The position numbers and the translations under genes were made by a program. A stretch of 64,000 bases of DNA from Sanderia malayensis (Eukaryota; Cnidaria; Scyphozoa; Semaeostomeae; Pelagiidae). Positions 25,826-38,542 of the stretch are shown piece after piece (within the stretch, counting starts at the first letter, position 1; every line of letters starts with the position of its first letter). Where the stretch lies: assembly GCA_013076295.1 (NCBI GenBank), contig RQOL01000876.1, positions 3,162,001-3,226,000 of the forward strand, read 5' to 3'. The notes below the pieces were generated by a model. The model searched no databases. It saw only the letters and a program-made list of their open reading frames with translations, and was not told the origin of the DNA.

Positions 25826-26204
25826 GCTTAGTTCAACACTTAAGCATCATATATCAATTTTCTAAGCATTCATAGCAATAAAAACATAACATATATTCTG
25901 ACTTCTCTTCGTTGTTCTCTCCTCTCACAACTTCCTCATTAAAGTCACGTCAGGTCGAGCGGCCTCCCTTCCACAATACAACACCCATTGCTAAATGAGG
26001 CTATGACGTCATCCAAATTTCAAAGTTGAGATGCAAGAAATATTTTGAATATCACATATGCTTTTTCAATATAATTGCAATACACGTTACAGAACTTAGA
26101 AAATTTTTCTTATCACTGAATTACACCTGTGATAAATGTACATATGGTGACGAGGTCTAATTTCTAAAAATATTTACAGTGTTACATTATATTAAGAGTG
26201 ATAT

Positions 26205-27489
26205 TCATTTTGGCTTTTGCTGGGAGTTCTTGCCATCTCTCTTTCGCACAACAAGTCTATATTCTAGAAATAAAATAAAACATTAGCAACAATATAATAA
26301 ATCAAAGCCTCTGGTAAGAAAAGTAATAGATTCTATAGCTACCAACCAGCTTGATTTGACCAAAGACTTGCAGCGTAACTATTCAAAGGGCTATCGTTGT
26401 TTGGTTCTTGACAGAAAAACAAAGCATTATTAACGTATGTGGAATTTTCAACCCATTTGCTAAACTAAATGCTGATTCTTTGCAAAGCAGCTGCTATAAT
26501 TATTATAAAATAATGATTATAATAACATAATTATATCATAATTAAAATAATTATACCTCCAAGCAGACTTTGGATTGATAGAAGAATAGTTTTTGCATCC
26601 AGTAATGGAGACCATTTTTCCTGCAAACAATAAACTTACTTGTTATACAGTTTATCTAAATTTGGTAAAAAAAAAACTAAGAAGAGAAGAGTATATTTCA
26701 TAAAACATGAGTAAACATTGTTAACAATCACCTTTAAAATATCAAGACAGATATTTCCTTTTTCGTCAATGTTTGGGTGGAAACATGGTGAAATAAATTT
26801 AACATTTGGAGGGTCGATGGGATATCTTGCAGGGAATTCAAGTGACAACTTGTAAACAATCCCTTCATATGGCTGAAATATTGAAAGTAAATATGATATG
26901 TTAGATGATACGTTTTTTAAGTATAGCTAAAGAAAGGAGTTGAATGATATATAAAACTCTTACAGTTTCGGGACAGCCCTGAATAGTAGCATTCCATTGA
27001 AAGAGATTATCACCATTTGGAAATGCAGAAATTGTTTTCAGTGAACTTGTCTGCAAAAGATCATTATCAGGATTTAAATTAAATGTCCAAAGTTGGGGGT
27101 GGCATATTGTTAACGTAAACAAGTTTGTCATAGCTCGCATTACAGTACAGAAGGGATTAGAAGACGCCATTGAACTTCGATTTTCATTCATAAGCAATCT
27201 TTCAAAACTTACCATTAGAGTCATCAAATCTTGGCGTAATCTTTGAAAAAATAAGAATCCAATTTAAAACTATCTACATATTTTATTTATGGTAAATAAA
27301 TGCGCAAAGTTGTAAATGAATATGTAAATTCTGGCTTGAACGGAAAGCTCAATTTGACTTTAGGCCAAAAGACTGTTACCTTTTTGAAACGTTATGAGAA
27401 TCTGTTGTTGAAAGAGTAGTCTGTTCGGTGCGCTTTTGTGGCGATTCACTTGCAGTAACAGGAGTATTTCGTCTTGCAGCTGACTCCAT
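26205..27489 (-). CDS. UBE2C: Ubiquitin-conjugating enzyme E2 C (UbcH10)
   Basis: E2 enzyme that works with the anaphase-promoting complex to start ubiquitin chains on mitotic cyclins and securin. The ATG at 27489 opens [10 protein letters not shown], followed by a poorly conserved N-terminal extension as in the family. Later segments: [48 protein letters not shown], catalytic Cys at about residue 117 in [12 protein letters not shown], and [18 protein letters not shown]. The last exon (26205 to about 26272) gives a basic tail ending GKNSQQKPK. About 180 residues, as in human. The start lies 478 bp from the WRNIP1 stop, and the stop is 380 bp from the CARMIL start, all in one orientation. Confidence 0.96.
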
Positions 27490-27646
27490 GGTTTAATGAT
27501 AATGCTAGGTTACTGCCAGCAAAGTGAAATAACCAGATTCGCAAGTTGACCACACAAGCCAAACGAAACCAAACAAGAATAGAGCTTTTTTTGAAGCTTC
27601 TTTTTTCACACAAAATTTGTTGTAAGTCACAGCTGAATTTAAATTA

Positions 27647-27655
27647 GCCAATCAG
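27647..27655 (-). promoter_or_regulatory. CCAAT box upstream of UBE2C
   Basis: GCCAATCAG on the plus strand (GATTGG in the direction of transcription), about 160 bp upstream of the UBE2C ATG. Vertebrate UBE2C is a G2/M gene driven by NF-Y CCAAT boxes; equating this site with those is inference. Confidence 0.4.
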
Positions 27656-27966
27656 TGAGCATTGCCTCGTTTTCAGCGATCAGGATATCATCCTCGCTTT
27701 CAGTACAATAGGACAATGAAAACCCGCGCAAAAGAACAAATTAATTTCTTTTCAAAACAATGGAACAAACATTTTTTAATAAATTTACTATTATTATCAA
27801 TAAAATATTGAATCAATCAAAATTATTATTATTGACATTTATTTTATTTACCAAATACTATGTTCTTAATAAATCTATTTATCAAATAAACTGCTAAACA
27901 AACTGAGAGAAATAAATTTCTCTTGAACAGAACGGCCAAGAAATAAAAATAAACAAAAAGATGCAA

Positions 27967-30900
27967 CTAATCCGAAAATAGGTTTATTCCGATTAACTGT
28001 TGAGGAAGATAATCCTGATCCACGGGCTCATCAAAATCTGGATTATATTTGTAACCCTTACCATAGTCAAGTTTCTTCATTAACTTTGTTGGAGCATTGC
28101 GTAAATGCAAAGGAACAGCTGGCAAAGGTCCTTTCCAATCCTTGACAAGATTCTTTGCTGCTTTGTAAGCTTTGTAAACCTCAACTGACTTTGGTGCTCT
28201 TGCAAGATAGACGACCAAATGGGCTAAAATCACCTGATTGCAAAAAAATCATCGTAATAACACGTCAACATTATGCGAAAGGAATAGAGGTTTAAATTTA
28301 TTAGAATTTGATTATTATAATTTGCCTACATCACACTCTGGCATTCCAATAAAATGGCAAGATTGATAAGCAGCAGTAGCCTTTGTCAACGCAGTACTGT
28401 CAGCCAAACCTACATTAACAAAACAAGTGAGAGCATTTGGCTCGCAGCGGACTGTTGTATATTATACATTTGCATGATTAAACAATGAAAATTGAAGGCA
28501 AACATTACCGATATCTTCACTGGCAATCCTAACCAATCGTCTTGCAACGTATAATGGGTTTTCACCTCCTTCCAACATTCTTGCGAGCCAATAAAGAGCA
28601 GCGTTATCGTCAGAACCTCTAATTGACTTATGCAAAGCTGATATGATGTCATAATGTTCATCTCCGTTTCTATCATATAAAACATGATTTCTTTGTAAAA
28701 CATCATTGATTTGGCCAGCAGTGACTCGTGCAGCTTGACATCCTGACCGAGATTCAGATCCAGCTTCAATCTGCCTGGCAGCATTCACAGCCATTTCCAA
28801 TGCATTCAAAGCACGTCTTGCATCGCCATCGCATAAGTTGGAAAGCGTTGTCAGTGCTTTTCTCTCAATTGTGAAACTAAAAACAAAAAAGCTCCTATAG
28901 CAAAACCCAGATTAACAAAACTAATATAAATACATATAATCATCAACAATTTGAAATCTGGAACCAGGACTTTCTGAACCGGGATTACTTTCCATCTCTC
29001 CTTTGAGTCCCCAACAATTCATTATGTTGGTTAAATTTTGCCTTCATGCCCGTGAACTATTTGTTTTAAATGGTGTAAAAAGCAAAATAACTTCCCAAAT
29101 AGACCTAACAAAATTATATAAATTTGAACTTGATATGACTACACTCGCGTTCAAAACTTTAAACCTTAAGATTAACAACAAATCAATCCAAAAATCAGTT
29201 AGTGTGAGATTGTGTCCATTGGGCCTACAAGAGCTGCAGACACGCCGAAGCAAATTTGAAAGTATCTTCGAGTGAAAAAAGAATAAAGCTATCACCTGTT
29301 CATATTTCTCTCCTCTCATCGTCGAAAGATTTTTTAAAATTCTTGTTAGGGTCTTACTCGTCAAGCATAGTACATAAAAAACTTGCAGGGTCAAAATGTC
29401 TCTCAAATAATCTGCAAAATATCCATGTTTTCCTTCTCTTTCTTGAGTATGGAGTTCTCTTGAAACTCCCGGGGTACCTGACTTATGCAAGTTTCTATTG
29501 TTAGTCGATTAGCCAATCACAATCCAACCCTAACCCTAAAGACAATGTGTCAGCCATAAGGGAACACGTCATACACACTCCTGCGCAGTACCAATTATTA
29601 CGCTACTGCGCATTCTCACCACCTTTCTCCTCCGCATAGCGTAACCCTAACCCTAACCCTAAGGCCAACCCTAACCCTAAGGCCAATGCCTAAGCCAAAG
29701 GACATGCATACGACATATACGCTCCTGCGCAGTTCCAATAATCACGCTACTGCGCATTCTCACCACCTTTCTCCTCCGCATAACGTAACCCTAACCCTAA
29801 CCCTAAGGCCAACCCTAACCCTAAGGCCAATGCCTAAGCCAAAGGACATGCATACGACATATACACTCCTGCGCAGTTCCAATAATCACGCTACTGCGCA
29901 TTCTCACCACCTTTCTCCTCCGCATAGAGGCCAACCCTAACCCTAACCCTAACCCTAAGGCCAACCCTAACCCTAAGGCCAATGCCTAAGCCAAAGGACA
30001 TGCATACGACATATACACTCCTGCGCAGTGCCAATAATCACGCTACTGCGCATTCTCACCACCTTTCTCCTCCGCATAGCGTAACCCTAACCCTAACCCT
30101 AAGGCCAACCCTTACCCTAAGGCCAATGCCTAAGCCAAAGAACATGCATACGTCATATACGCTCCTGCGTAGTACCAATAATTACGCTACTACGCATTCT
30201 CACCACCTTTCTCCTCCGCATAGCGTAACCCTAACCCTAACCCTAAGGCCAACCCTAACCCTAAGGCCAATGCCTAAGCCAAAGGACATGCATACGTCAT
30301 ATACGCTCCTGCGCAGTACCAATAATTACGCTATTGCGCATTCTCACCACCTTTCTCCTCCGCATAACGTAACCCTAACCCTAATCCTAACTTTAAGGCT
30401 TTCTAGCTTTCGCGTTTCTGTTACTGACCAAACATTAATAACCCAACCAAACGTGTTCCTAATGTTTTTGAAACTTGTCAATGTACTGCAGGAAAGATTA
30501 CAGCCATTGATAAACTGAAGAAAATTTTGGAGAACTTTGAGGCTACGTGCAGGCTAGAATTGCAAAATAAACAGATCTTTTTCTCAAGCAGTTTTCTAAA
30601 CTCAACTGCTGCGCAACGCTTCGCTATGAAGCAGAAAAACATTTACCTTGCATTCTGTACATCATTATCAAAGGCACCTCCGAGTTTGGACACGGCCTGC
30701 TCGAGTATCTTGCATACACTGTCAGACGTGTGCTTCTGTAGAACAATGACTTTACAGCGACTGAGTAATGCGTTATTGACATGGAATGAGGGATTTTCTG
30801 TTGTTGCCCCAATTAATGTGATTGTCCCATTCTCAACGTGAGGAAGAAAAAAGTCCTTTGAACAAAAAAGAAAGATTATATCATTAAAAATTTCTTTAGA

Positions 30901-32161
30901 AAGCTGACAACTTGAGGTTTAGAAAAGCAAATAACATCACTTGAAACAGAAAATCCTAAATGTGATACCTAACATTGAAATGGATACCTGTTGAAGCTTG
31001 TTAAACCTGTGGATTTCATCAATGAATAATACTGTTTCTCTTTTAAACATTGCAAGTTCATTTTTAGCAACCTTTACGGCCTCTTTAACATCGTTGATAC
31101 CTGAGGTTGTAGCAGATAGTGTAACAACTCGCTTTGCTTGTCCCTTCTTACAATTTGCAGTTATGATATTGACAAGACTGGTCTAAAAACAAGAAAGGAT
31201 GCTGAAAATATTGGGAGCAGGGGTAGAAACTTGGATAAACATCAGAGGGATTGTTTACTATTGTTTCAACAAAATTATGTCACATTTGTCTATTGTCTCA
31301 TAACAAAAGACTATTGTCTTTGCAAATATTGGGGGACCATAATCCCTCATCTGGCCCCAAGTACCAGTGATTTGGAGTGGACAAAAATGACCCAATCAAT
31401 ATCATAAAAAAAGAAACTAAACACACTTTTCCACAGCCAGGTGGTCCCCACAGTATTACAGATGGTATCTTGTTAGATTGCAGTAGCATCCTTGTAGAAG
31501 AATTTTCTCCAAGTGCTTCAGACTGTCCAAAGTATTCTTCAAATGATCTTGGTCTGAGCTGTTCTGCAAGTGGAACTCCTTTTGATAAGTCAACAGTTTG
31601 CTGTGCTCTGTTTGTTGCTTTTGTATTTTGAAAAGACACATTAGGGGTTCTTGGCATTACATCTCCAGGACTTAGTTTTCCATTCTCACTCAGAATCCCA
31701 GCTGCAATGCTAGATGATTTCTCAAATGGTGATGAAGATATTTTGATTCTCTTTCTATTTTCCATGAGATGGTGAGACAGGTTGCCTGATGGAGAACTTC
31801 TTTTTCCAAGAACTTCAGACAGAGATTTCTTTGACTTCTGCTGCAAATTACAGCTTATACCCTCCTTTAACGTTGACATAAAGTGTTTGCCATGACTGTT
31901 AGTCTGTTTATAACCAATCACCGTATCTTCTGGAGAGCTTGTATTTCCTTTCTGCCCGGTAGACGACAGACTTGGCACGAAGGAATCGTTCTTTGCTGGG
32001 TTACCACTCAGTCCTGCTTGTCGTGGTCCATCCATCCTAGGCCCATTGCTGCCATGATCAGATTTTTTCAAGCACGAATCGGCATGTTGAACAATCTTTG
32101 AAGCATCAAACAAATTATTGCATATCGGACATTCAATATTATTCTGATAATCTGACGACAT
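27967..32161 (-). CDS. WRNIP1: WRNIP1 AAA+ ATPase (Werner helicase interacting protein)
   Basis: Clamp-loader-like ATPase (MgsA/Mgs1 family) protecting stalled replication forks. Exon 1 (31427-32161) has a UBZ zinc finger near the N-terminus (Cys11, Cys14, His26, Cys30), a Ser-rich linker, [16 protein letters not shown], and Walker A GPPGCGK at residues 239-245, which ends exactly at the donor. Exon 2 (30988-31182) has Walker [13 protein letters not shown]. Exon 3 (30647-30855) has [20 protein letters not shown]. Exon 4 (28509-28874) has [18 protein letters not shown] and [19 protein letters not shown]. Exon 5 is about 28330-28409 (FIGMPECDV). Exon 6 (27967-28233) ends near NLFSD. Intron 3 (28875-30646) carries the telomere-linked satellite. 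The start at 32161 is the first Met, before the zinc finger. Confidence 0.96.
29520..30395. repeat. Composite satellite (about 144-bp unit) with telomere-type CCCTAA linkers
   Basis: About six units between 29520 and 30395, in WRNIP1 intron 3. Each unit has a conserved core of about 100 bp (TGCCTAAGCC...GACATGCATACG...CTGCGCAGT...CACCTTTCTCCTCCGCATA) and a linker of CCCTAA repeats broken by AAGGCC. Linker starts fall near 29641, 29786, 29933, 30082, 30225 and 30368. On the minus strand the linkers read TTAGGG, the vertebrate-type telomere repeat. Confidence 0.95.
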
Positions 32162-32475
32162 TCCTTGTACAAGTCAACACAAACACAAGCGCACATGGGC
32201 AGTTTAATAACTTCCGCGTTCAGTTGTTTCCCGCCATTAAATTTGCGGAATAATTCCAGCGAAAGCGACAGTTGGTATGCACCACAGCAAGATTCGAGTC
32301 GGGAAAAAGTGGGAGAGACTTCTCTATGGGCTACTCTTCTCGTGGAGCTACTTCGCTTAAATGCCAGAAAGCATAAATATTAGAATAAAAATCATAAAAG
32401 AACCATATACAACTTCAATATTCTAATCTGCATCAAGCAATAAATAAAATGATACCTATTACTTTAACACTTTAG

Positions 32476-35400
32476 TCAACATGGATATGAAGTTGCAAAC
32501 CATTTGTTTATGAAACTTATTTTCAGTCGTACTTCTATCATTCTCACCGTACAAGCATCTGACTTACTATCCTGAAAAGTAAAAAAAGAAATGAAAAAAC
32601 GGGGCAATAAGAAAATTGTAGGAAGGCATATTATTAACCTGAGAAACATAATCAACAACTAATGTTTTGGATAAAAACCCAACGTTTGTCACATGGGCGG
32701 TTGGTTGAAGAGTATACCTCCCAATGGTTAGTGAATTGGTTCATCAATCATTGGGGGTGCAAAATAATAATGACCAAGGGCCACAAAATGGAGCAGTTGT
32801 AAGTTTGTAACAGTTGTAGCACCTGGAACCCAGGCTCATTGTCAGCAAAGCTACAAGGAGTCTGAATTCGATGTTGAAGTTTGTTATATACAAAGATGAA
32901 GCAAGATGAAGTATATCAGAGAAACTAACTGACTCACATATGATATGTACAATAAAACAGTTCCTCTTTCATCATCTGCGAGAGACATGACCAACTTTTC
33001 ATTGGCATCGTCATCAAATTCAATCTGAGTCTCAGAATGCGACGAAGCGGCAACTGGTTGGCTGCGTAACAGAATATAATAGAAAGTCAATGCGGGAGCT
33101 AACTACACCATACTAAAGGCGGTATATGATGCGATAAAGAGGTCTTTCACCTTGCCACCCAAATAAAATCTTTGTTTTCATCAGTCAAAATGAAGTCAAT
33201 AACGGCAACATTCTGAAAGAATAATCAAATTTTTAATTTAATACACATATACAATAGCAAACCAGAGTTAACAGTATAACATATAACATATGCAATATAG
33301 TGTATACTATGCAGGCTTATACCTTGATTATTCCTTTTATTGAACCAGATCTCCATGGGAATCGAATCGACTTTGGAATGTCAAATGATCCCAAATAAAC
33401 TGGCCTCTTATCTGTCATTATTAACAAACCATCTTCTCTCTCGGCTGAAGAAAATATCAAATTTATTGCTACTTGTATAATTGATAATATTAAAATAACA
33501 AAACGAATTGGCAATGGAGTAGTTCAAGAAGGAAGAGGGCAGGGCTATTGATGGTTGATTAATAGTATAAAATATTTGTAGAACCTTTGTAAAATTCTTG
33601 CACTTTAAAGTCCCATAGAAGCTTTCGATTCGTTCGCAATTCGATTAAAGCAGAATATCGTTGCAAACCTTTAAATACAACACAAAATCAGCATGTATTT
33701 GAAATGCAATTATAAAAATCAGCGAGTTGGGATTGGAAAGTAATTAGACTCGCTGTTTGAAATCAAGAATATTCCCCTCAAACCTGGGATCAAGATGTAT
33801 TTCAAATTCACCAGACTACACGTCATTGCAAAATATAACGGCAAATGATTCATGGTAAAATTCCGACATATTGCACAAATCATTGACGAAAGTCGATGAC
33901 CTTCCTACGCAATTGAAGCTGTGCGTGCTGAATAATCAAGACGACAGAATGGGCTTAATGAAAATTGATCTTACCATATTTGCTATCTACATCATTAGGA
34001 ATTGTCTCATGCTCGAGACAGGTGAAGAATCTAAAATGAACATGTGGTGTGGTGATTTCTCTCAATGACGTAACATTTATCGCGGGATATACTCTATGCG
34101 CCATATGCTTCTATTGCGCCATTCAATGTTTCCCTGTCCGAGGAAAGGCAATAGAAAACAGGTGGCTTCAAAGCGCATGCCCACCTTTCTGTGCTTCCTT
34201 TTAATATTCTGTCAAATATATCTCGCAGGCTTATGTACAATGTGACAAAGGCAATTGAACATTTTTTCTGTAAAACAAAGACATTACGGTTTTATATTAG
34301 AAGAAGCACTTCCTTCACGCAGAATTAAAATAGCTAAGGAAAACAAGGAACGTTTGGTTCTATTTTCTTCGATCTGCCTTATTGGTTAGCTTGTACAAAA
34401 GAAGCTATGTCAAGACGTTGCTTTGGACAAATTGAAATACGTAGATTCATTCTTACCAATGCTTTATCATGCCATATTCCAAAGACAAACCCTGGTTGGT
34501 GGTAATAGAGTGATACAAATTGGTCTTTTCCAAGTAAAGTAGCATTCTTTTCAAATTCTCTTGGACAAAGGTTAAATATTGCTGGCTTACACAGTGAAAC
34601 AGGTCCAAATTCATAAAAAAACTAGCGTTATTAGTAATCATGGTGGAAATTCCAAGTAAATGACAAAAAATAAATACCCACCACGAAATGAAATTAAATT
34701 AAGCATGGAACGGGTGCTGACACTGCAAAAAGGAGAAAAATGATTTGAAAAAGAAAATATATTCTGCAAGTAATCATGATCCTCACTTCACTTGTCAATA
34801 GAAATTGTCACCTGTTTTGAATGGAACATCCATTTTCATCAACAAAAATTGGAGAATCAGCAAACAAAGTACAGTCCTTTAACTCTCCAATTGCAGGCAA
34901 TTCAAGATCACTCCAGCATACAGAGACAGACGTAGAAAAATGGCTGGTGTCTTTAGATTTGATTACATACTTTCCTTTATGACAATCCGTGAAAACTAAA
35001 CTCCAAGTGACATCAAGAAATCTACATTCAAAGAAAAACACCATTCTTATCTTCTGTAAACATGCTTAACGTTTTTAAATTTAAGGATTGAGCAAGAATA
35101 GCTGCAGCGCCTTCTCACTTTAGTGCAGCTGATGTTTTCTCAGGTAGACCTGTGTAAGGGCTAATCTTTTTAAGCAATAGAGCCAGCTTTTTCTTCCTGG
35201 CTTTTTTCAAGCTAAGAGAAAGAAATATAAAGTGTAATACACCTGTGTTCATATTGACCCATATTGACATTAAACTTTGTCACAAATATCACTGACTGAT
35301 CATTATTACCAGATAATAGTTTCTGTTTTCCAATTGACACCAGTTTTCGCCTTCTTTGCTTCTGCAGAGATGCTCTGGATTTTCTTTGGAAGCTTCAGAA

Positions 35401-36367
35401 AATGAAACCTCCAGATTTCACTGAAATGTATTTACAATAGTTGGCAATAAATAAACTCAGCAAAATACACAAGCATTATAACCGATTTGGGATCTGTGAT
35501 GCATACCTTCCAGCACTTGCTTCAAGCCAACCGTGACAAACTCTTGCACACCTCAAGATATCAGATGGACTCAAGTATTCAAATATCTTTGTAACTATCT
35601 CAATGGGCAGCTCCCTGGAAAAATAAGAAACTGTTAGCAATGCAAACAGAAGCATTGCATCAGAAACAGAAAGGTGGAAAAGTGCATATATAACTTTAAT
35701 CATATGCTGACATAAAAGAATCAGTAGATTACTTAAGAACCTTCCAGACATTTCAGGTCAAAACAGGTCAAAACAATAGAAAAAACAATGTGCTATTGCA
35801 TTTGAACAATAGGCTGGATATAAATTTCAAGTTGTAATACACGGGTGTTACTGTACTGCATAATATTTCAAAACTTACTGCATGTGAATTGCTTTTGATT
35901 TTGCAACTGCAGGATTTGGAGCTCGCCTGTTCAGAAATGGCAACCGGGGTCGTCTTTTCATAGCTGCCATTGCATACAAGCTATGCTGGTCAAATAAAAA
36001 AACGCAAGATTATTAGACATGGTAGGTATTGCATTGCAAGCCGCAATATGTTCTGCCGAATTCAAACATCGATACTTGCAATGCAGACAGAAGTATGATT
36101 AACATGTTTACATGCCGACACAAGGAGAAGTCTGGTTCGGCGTCGGCAAGGCTCGCAGGATGGGGGGACTTCAACAACTAATTGCTTCCAAATTTCTCCA
36201 ACAATTAATTGTTGGAATGCATACTCGTAACACTTGATTGAGAGTTTTAAAATATGAATTATCATGCAAATTCTTACCTTTTCAATGCAATTCAGGTTGA
36301 AGAAGTCCTTAGATTCTATACCATTTCTGCACGTTCCTTCATTACGCATGACTACGCCTGTCGCCAA
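32476..36367 (-). CDS. FBXO15: F-box protein, FBXO15-like
   Basis: Predicted SCF ubiquitin-ligase substrate receptor. A first exon at about 36278-36367 (MATGVVMRNEGT...LNCIEK) splices in frame to the exon starting near 35984, which runs through MAAMKRRPRLPFLN; translation could also begin at the ATG at 35970. The F-box follows (PIEIVTKIFEYLSPSDILRC and RVCHGWL, about 35500-35615). Family-specific segments are KKISPYTGLPEKTSAALK (about 35110-35195), DVTWSLVFTDCHKGKYVI (about 34985), SIRFPWRSGSIKGIIK (about 33320-33370) and the C-terminal VRLKISFINKWF ending at 32476. I recall matching positions in vertebrate FBXO15, including PYTGLPVKTKEAL. Conservation is patchy, so the orthology call is less firm than for the neighbours. 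The stop is 315 bp from the WRNIP1 start. Confidence 0.8.
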
Positions 36368-36551
36368 GTAACAGTAAACCGAAACGAGACAAATTACATA
36401 GCAACGTCAATATTTCCAGCGTCGCCATAGTTGCAAAATGCGTACAAATCACGGGTTGCCAACGGCCAGCATGACGTAACTTCACTTGTGACCACGTGTC
36501 TTGTTAGTCATAACGGGTTCCTCGACCACAACCAGTCATTTTTGACTCGCG

Positions 36552-36565
36552 GCGCGCATGCGCAG
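36552..36565. promoter_or_regulatory. NRF1-type palindrome upstream of FBXO15
   Basis: GCGCGCATGCGCAG contains the full NRF-1 palindrome GCGCATGCGC, in a locally GC-rich patch about 185 bp upstream of the first FBXO15 exon. NRF-1 sites are common in metazoan housekeeping promoters; function here is inferred. Confidence 0.45.
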
Positions 36566-36726
36566 CGTAGTCTATGCTGTCGGTGGAGGTTTCTCCGAAT
36601 CTGTTTCAGCCTTCAAAATGACATGCGAACGAGGCTGGAAACAGTGCCGCCATTACGTCACTTTCACGTTAGAACGAGGCTGGTATTTTTCTAGGTATAT
36701 TGTCTTTGCCAGGGGCAGATAGGCCA

Positions 36727-38481
36727 ACTAATATTAGTTCAACTATTAATTGGCATAACTTGTCTGTGGGGATGGCATGGCATAACTTGTGTTCATTTTC
36801 CTGTGATGGAGATTCACAACAAACAAACAGTTGTGTTGTATATTACAAGTGAAACTTAATTTTTATTTAGAGTAACATAGCCATTTTCATTGGATTTTCC
36901 CCCCACGAATATCAGTTACTAGGTGAATCTTGTGTGCAGCTTTGTCTTGCTTTGTAGACTTGTGTCTCAGAAATGGCACAGATCTCCACAAGCTTACATA
37001 GAAGCCATTGACTGAGTACACTCTGTAGAAAATGTGTTTGCGTTTAGTTATTCATATTGGTATTTTAGTTTGAGGTATGAAATATTTAAGAGCTTTTTAA
37101 AGGAGGCATAAAGTCAATTTTGGAATTTTGTATGCCTCTGCCCCCCAAGACAGATACTACTTAATGACCGCTGCCCTATCTCAGATAACCAAATTTGAAA
37201 ATTTTTCAATGTCCCTTACAAAATTACAGCTTTTTAAAAATTTCTGCACATTCATCATAAGGTCAGGAACAAGCAAAATCATAAAGTAAAATGAGTTGTT
37301 CAAAAATTGTAGATTGACATATACTATACTAAAAAGATATCTGCTACTTAATGAAGAAAGAAACTTATTTTTTGAAAAATTATTTACCAGATATTTGTAC
37401 ATGAATGAACATCTTGAAGATGTGCATAATTTATGGATTATGCCTATTAAAATTGCAAAGGACAGATGCATGGTTTAGTTCTGTTAACATTTGCTAAATA
37501 ATCTGTTTGCTGATTTTATTGCACAGTTTACATTCTGGAAACACAATTATATTCAGTTGTTATTTGGAAATCGGATTTGTAATGTGATTGACAAGGACAT
37601 TTCAAATGCATTCTTTGCCTATAAAAGAAACTTTGTGAGACAATGAAGACTAGACATTAAAAAAATTGAAGGAGCAGATGCGAACTTATTAATAATTTAC
37701 ATAGATACAATACTGAAAGCATTGAAGAATGTATCCAACCAGTGAGATGACATTTATGATTGAAACAAAACGTCATACAAGCACATCAGAATTTAACTGT
37801 TTCCTAGAACAGAATCATTGAAAGAAACCTTTGCTGAGGGGCCTGTCTATACTGTATAGCATAATTTGGCAATATCACAATGTTCTGGCAATTAACGGGG
37901 GAGAACACTTCAAACTGGTGTGTATAAAGAAGAACACTGAAAAGATAGATGTAAGACTTAACCACAAATAAACAAACACAGTCAAAAACCCAACCAGGCT
38001 TTTAAAAGATTTGACAAGGCTGCTCATATTGTTTATTCAGAGTTACAGTTAAACAAATTGCCTTTTTGAAAATGAAACCAAATACAGATTTAATTTTTGG
38101 CTCTTCAGTACTCACCATCTTATTTTTCAGGTGTAAAATTTCAAAATTCCAGCCTTTTTTTTGTTTCAAGCAAAACATATTGTCAAATGAGCATTTCCTA
38201 TCCAAATCACTCACAACAAGTACCTTCTGGGGTTCAAAACTACCTAATAATACTATGTATCCATAAAAGGTAACAAAGGTTGTTATCATAATGTAAAGTT
38301 TGAGTGAGTTCTTAAAAATAAATAAAATCGTTAAATAAAACAATGGTGGCTATATTCTGTGTGCCCTGCAATACGGTGTACCTGGCAATACCGTGCACCA
38401 TCACACCCTGTGCACAAAACTCTTTGAACTAATCAATGCAAGTATTTTGAAAACCGCGAGTCACCTAAGAGGACCTATTTT
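36727..38481. repeat. 1.75-kb direct repeat, copy 1
   Basis: Starts at ACTAATATTAGTTCAACTATTA and ends at GAGGACCTATTTT. It matches copy 2 (41180-42937) at an offset of 4453 bp, dropping to 4452 after a one-base change in a C-run. Only a handful of substitutions were noticed, so identity looks like about 99%. No intact long frame is present. Scattered codon-like stretches on the plus strand (for example near 37296-37478 and 37560-37720) suggest decayed coding sequence of unknown family. The ends lack TG...CA, so it is not a standard LTR. Confidence 0.9.
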
Positions 38482-38542
38482 TACAACGCTGTTTAAGCGT
38501 GGCATTTTCTAGAAGTCGGATCTGATCAGTAGAATTTTATCA

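Noticed and set aside
29520..30395. CRISPR-like array
   Set aside because: Eukaryotic context, repeats and spacers not of CRISPR size, linkers are telomere-type repeats.
29686..30518. Repeat protein encoded on the plus strand across the satellite
   Set aside because: The open frame follows from a 144-bp period and CCCTAA linkers; it lies within a WRNIP1 intron, antisense, with no family match or gene structure.
37181..38343. Small proteins in the 1.75-kb repeats (about 96, 60, 113 and 66 codons)
   Set aside because: They recur in both copies only because the DNA is duplicated; no family resemblance, and frames on both strands overlap each other.
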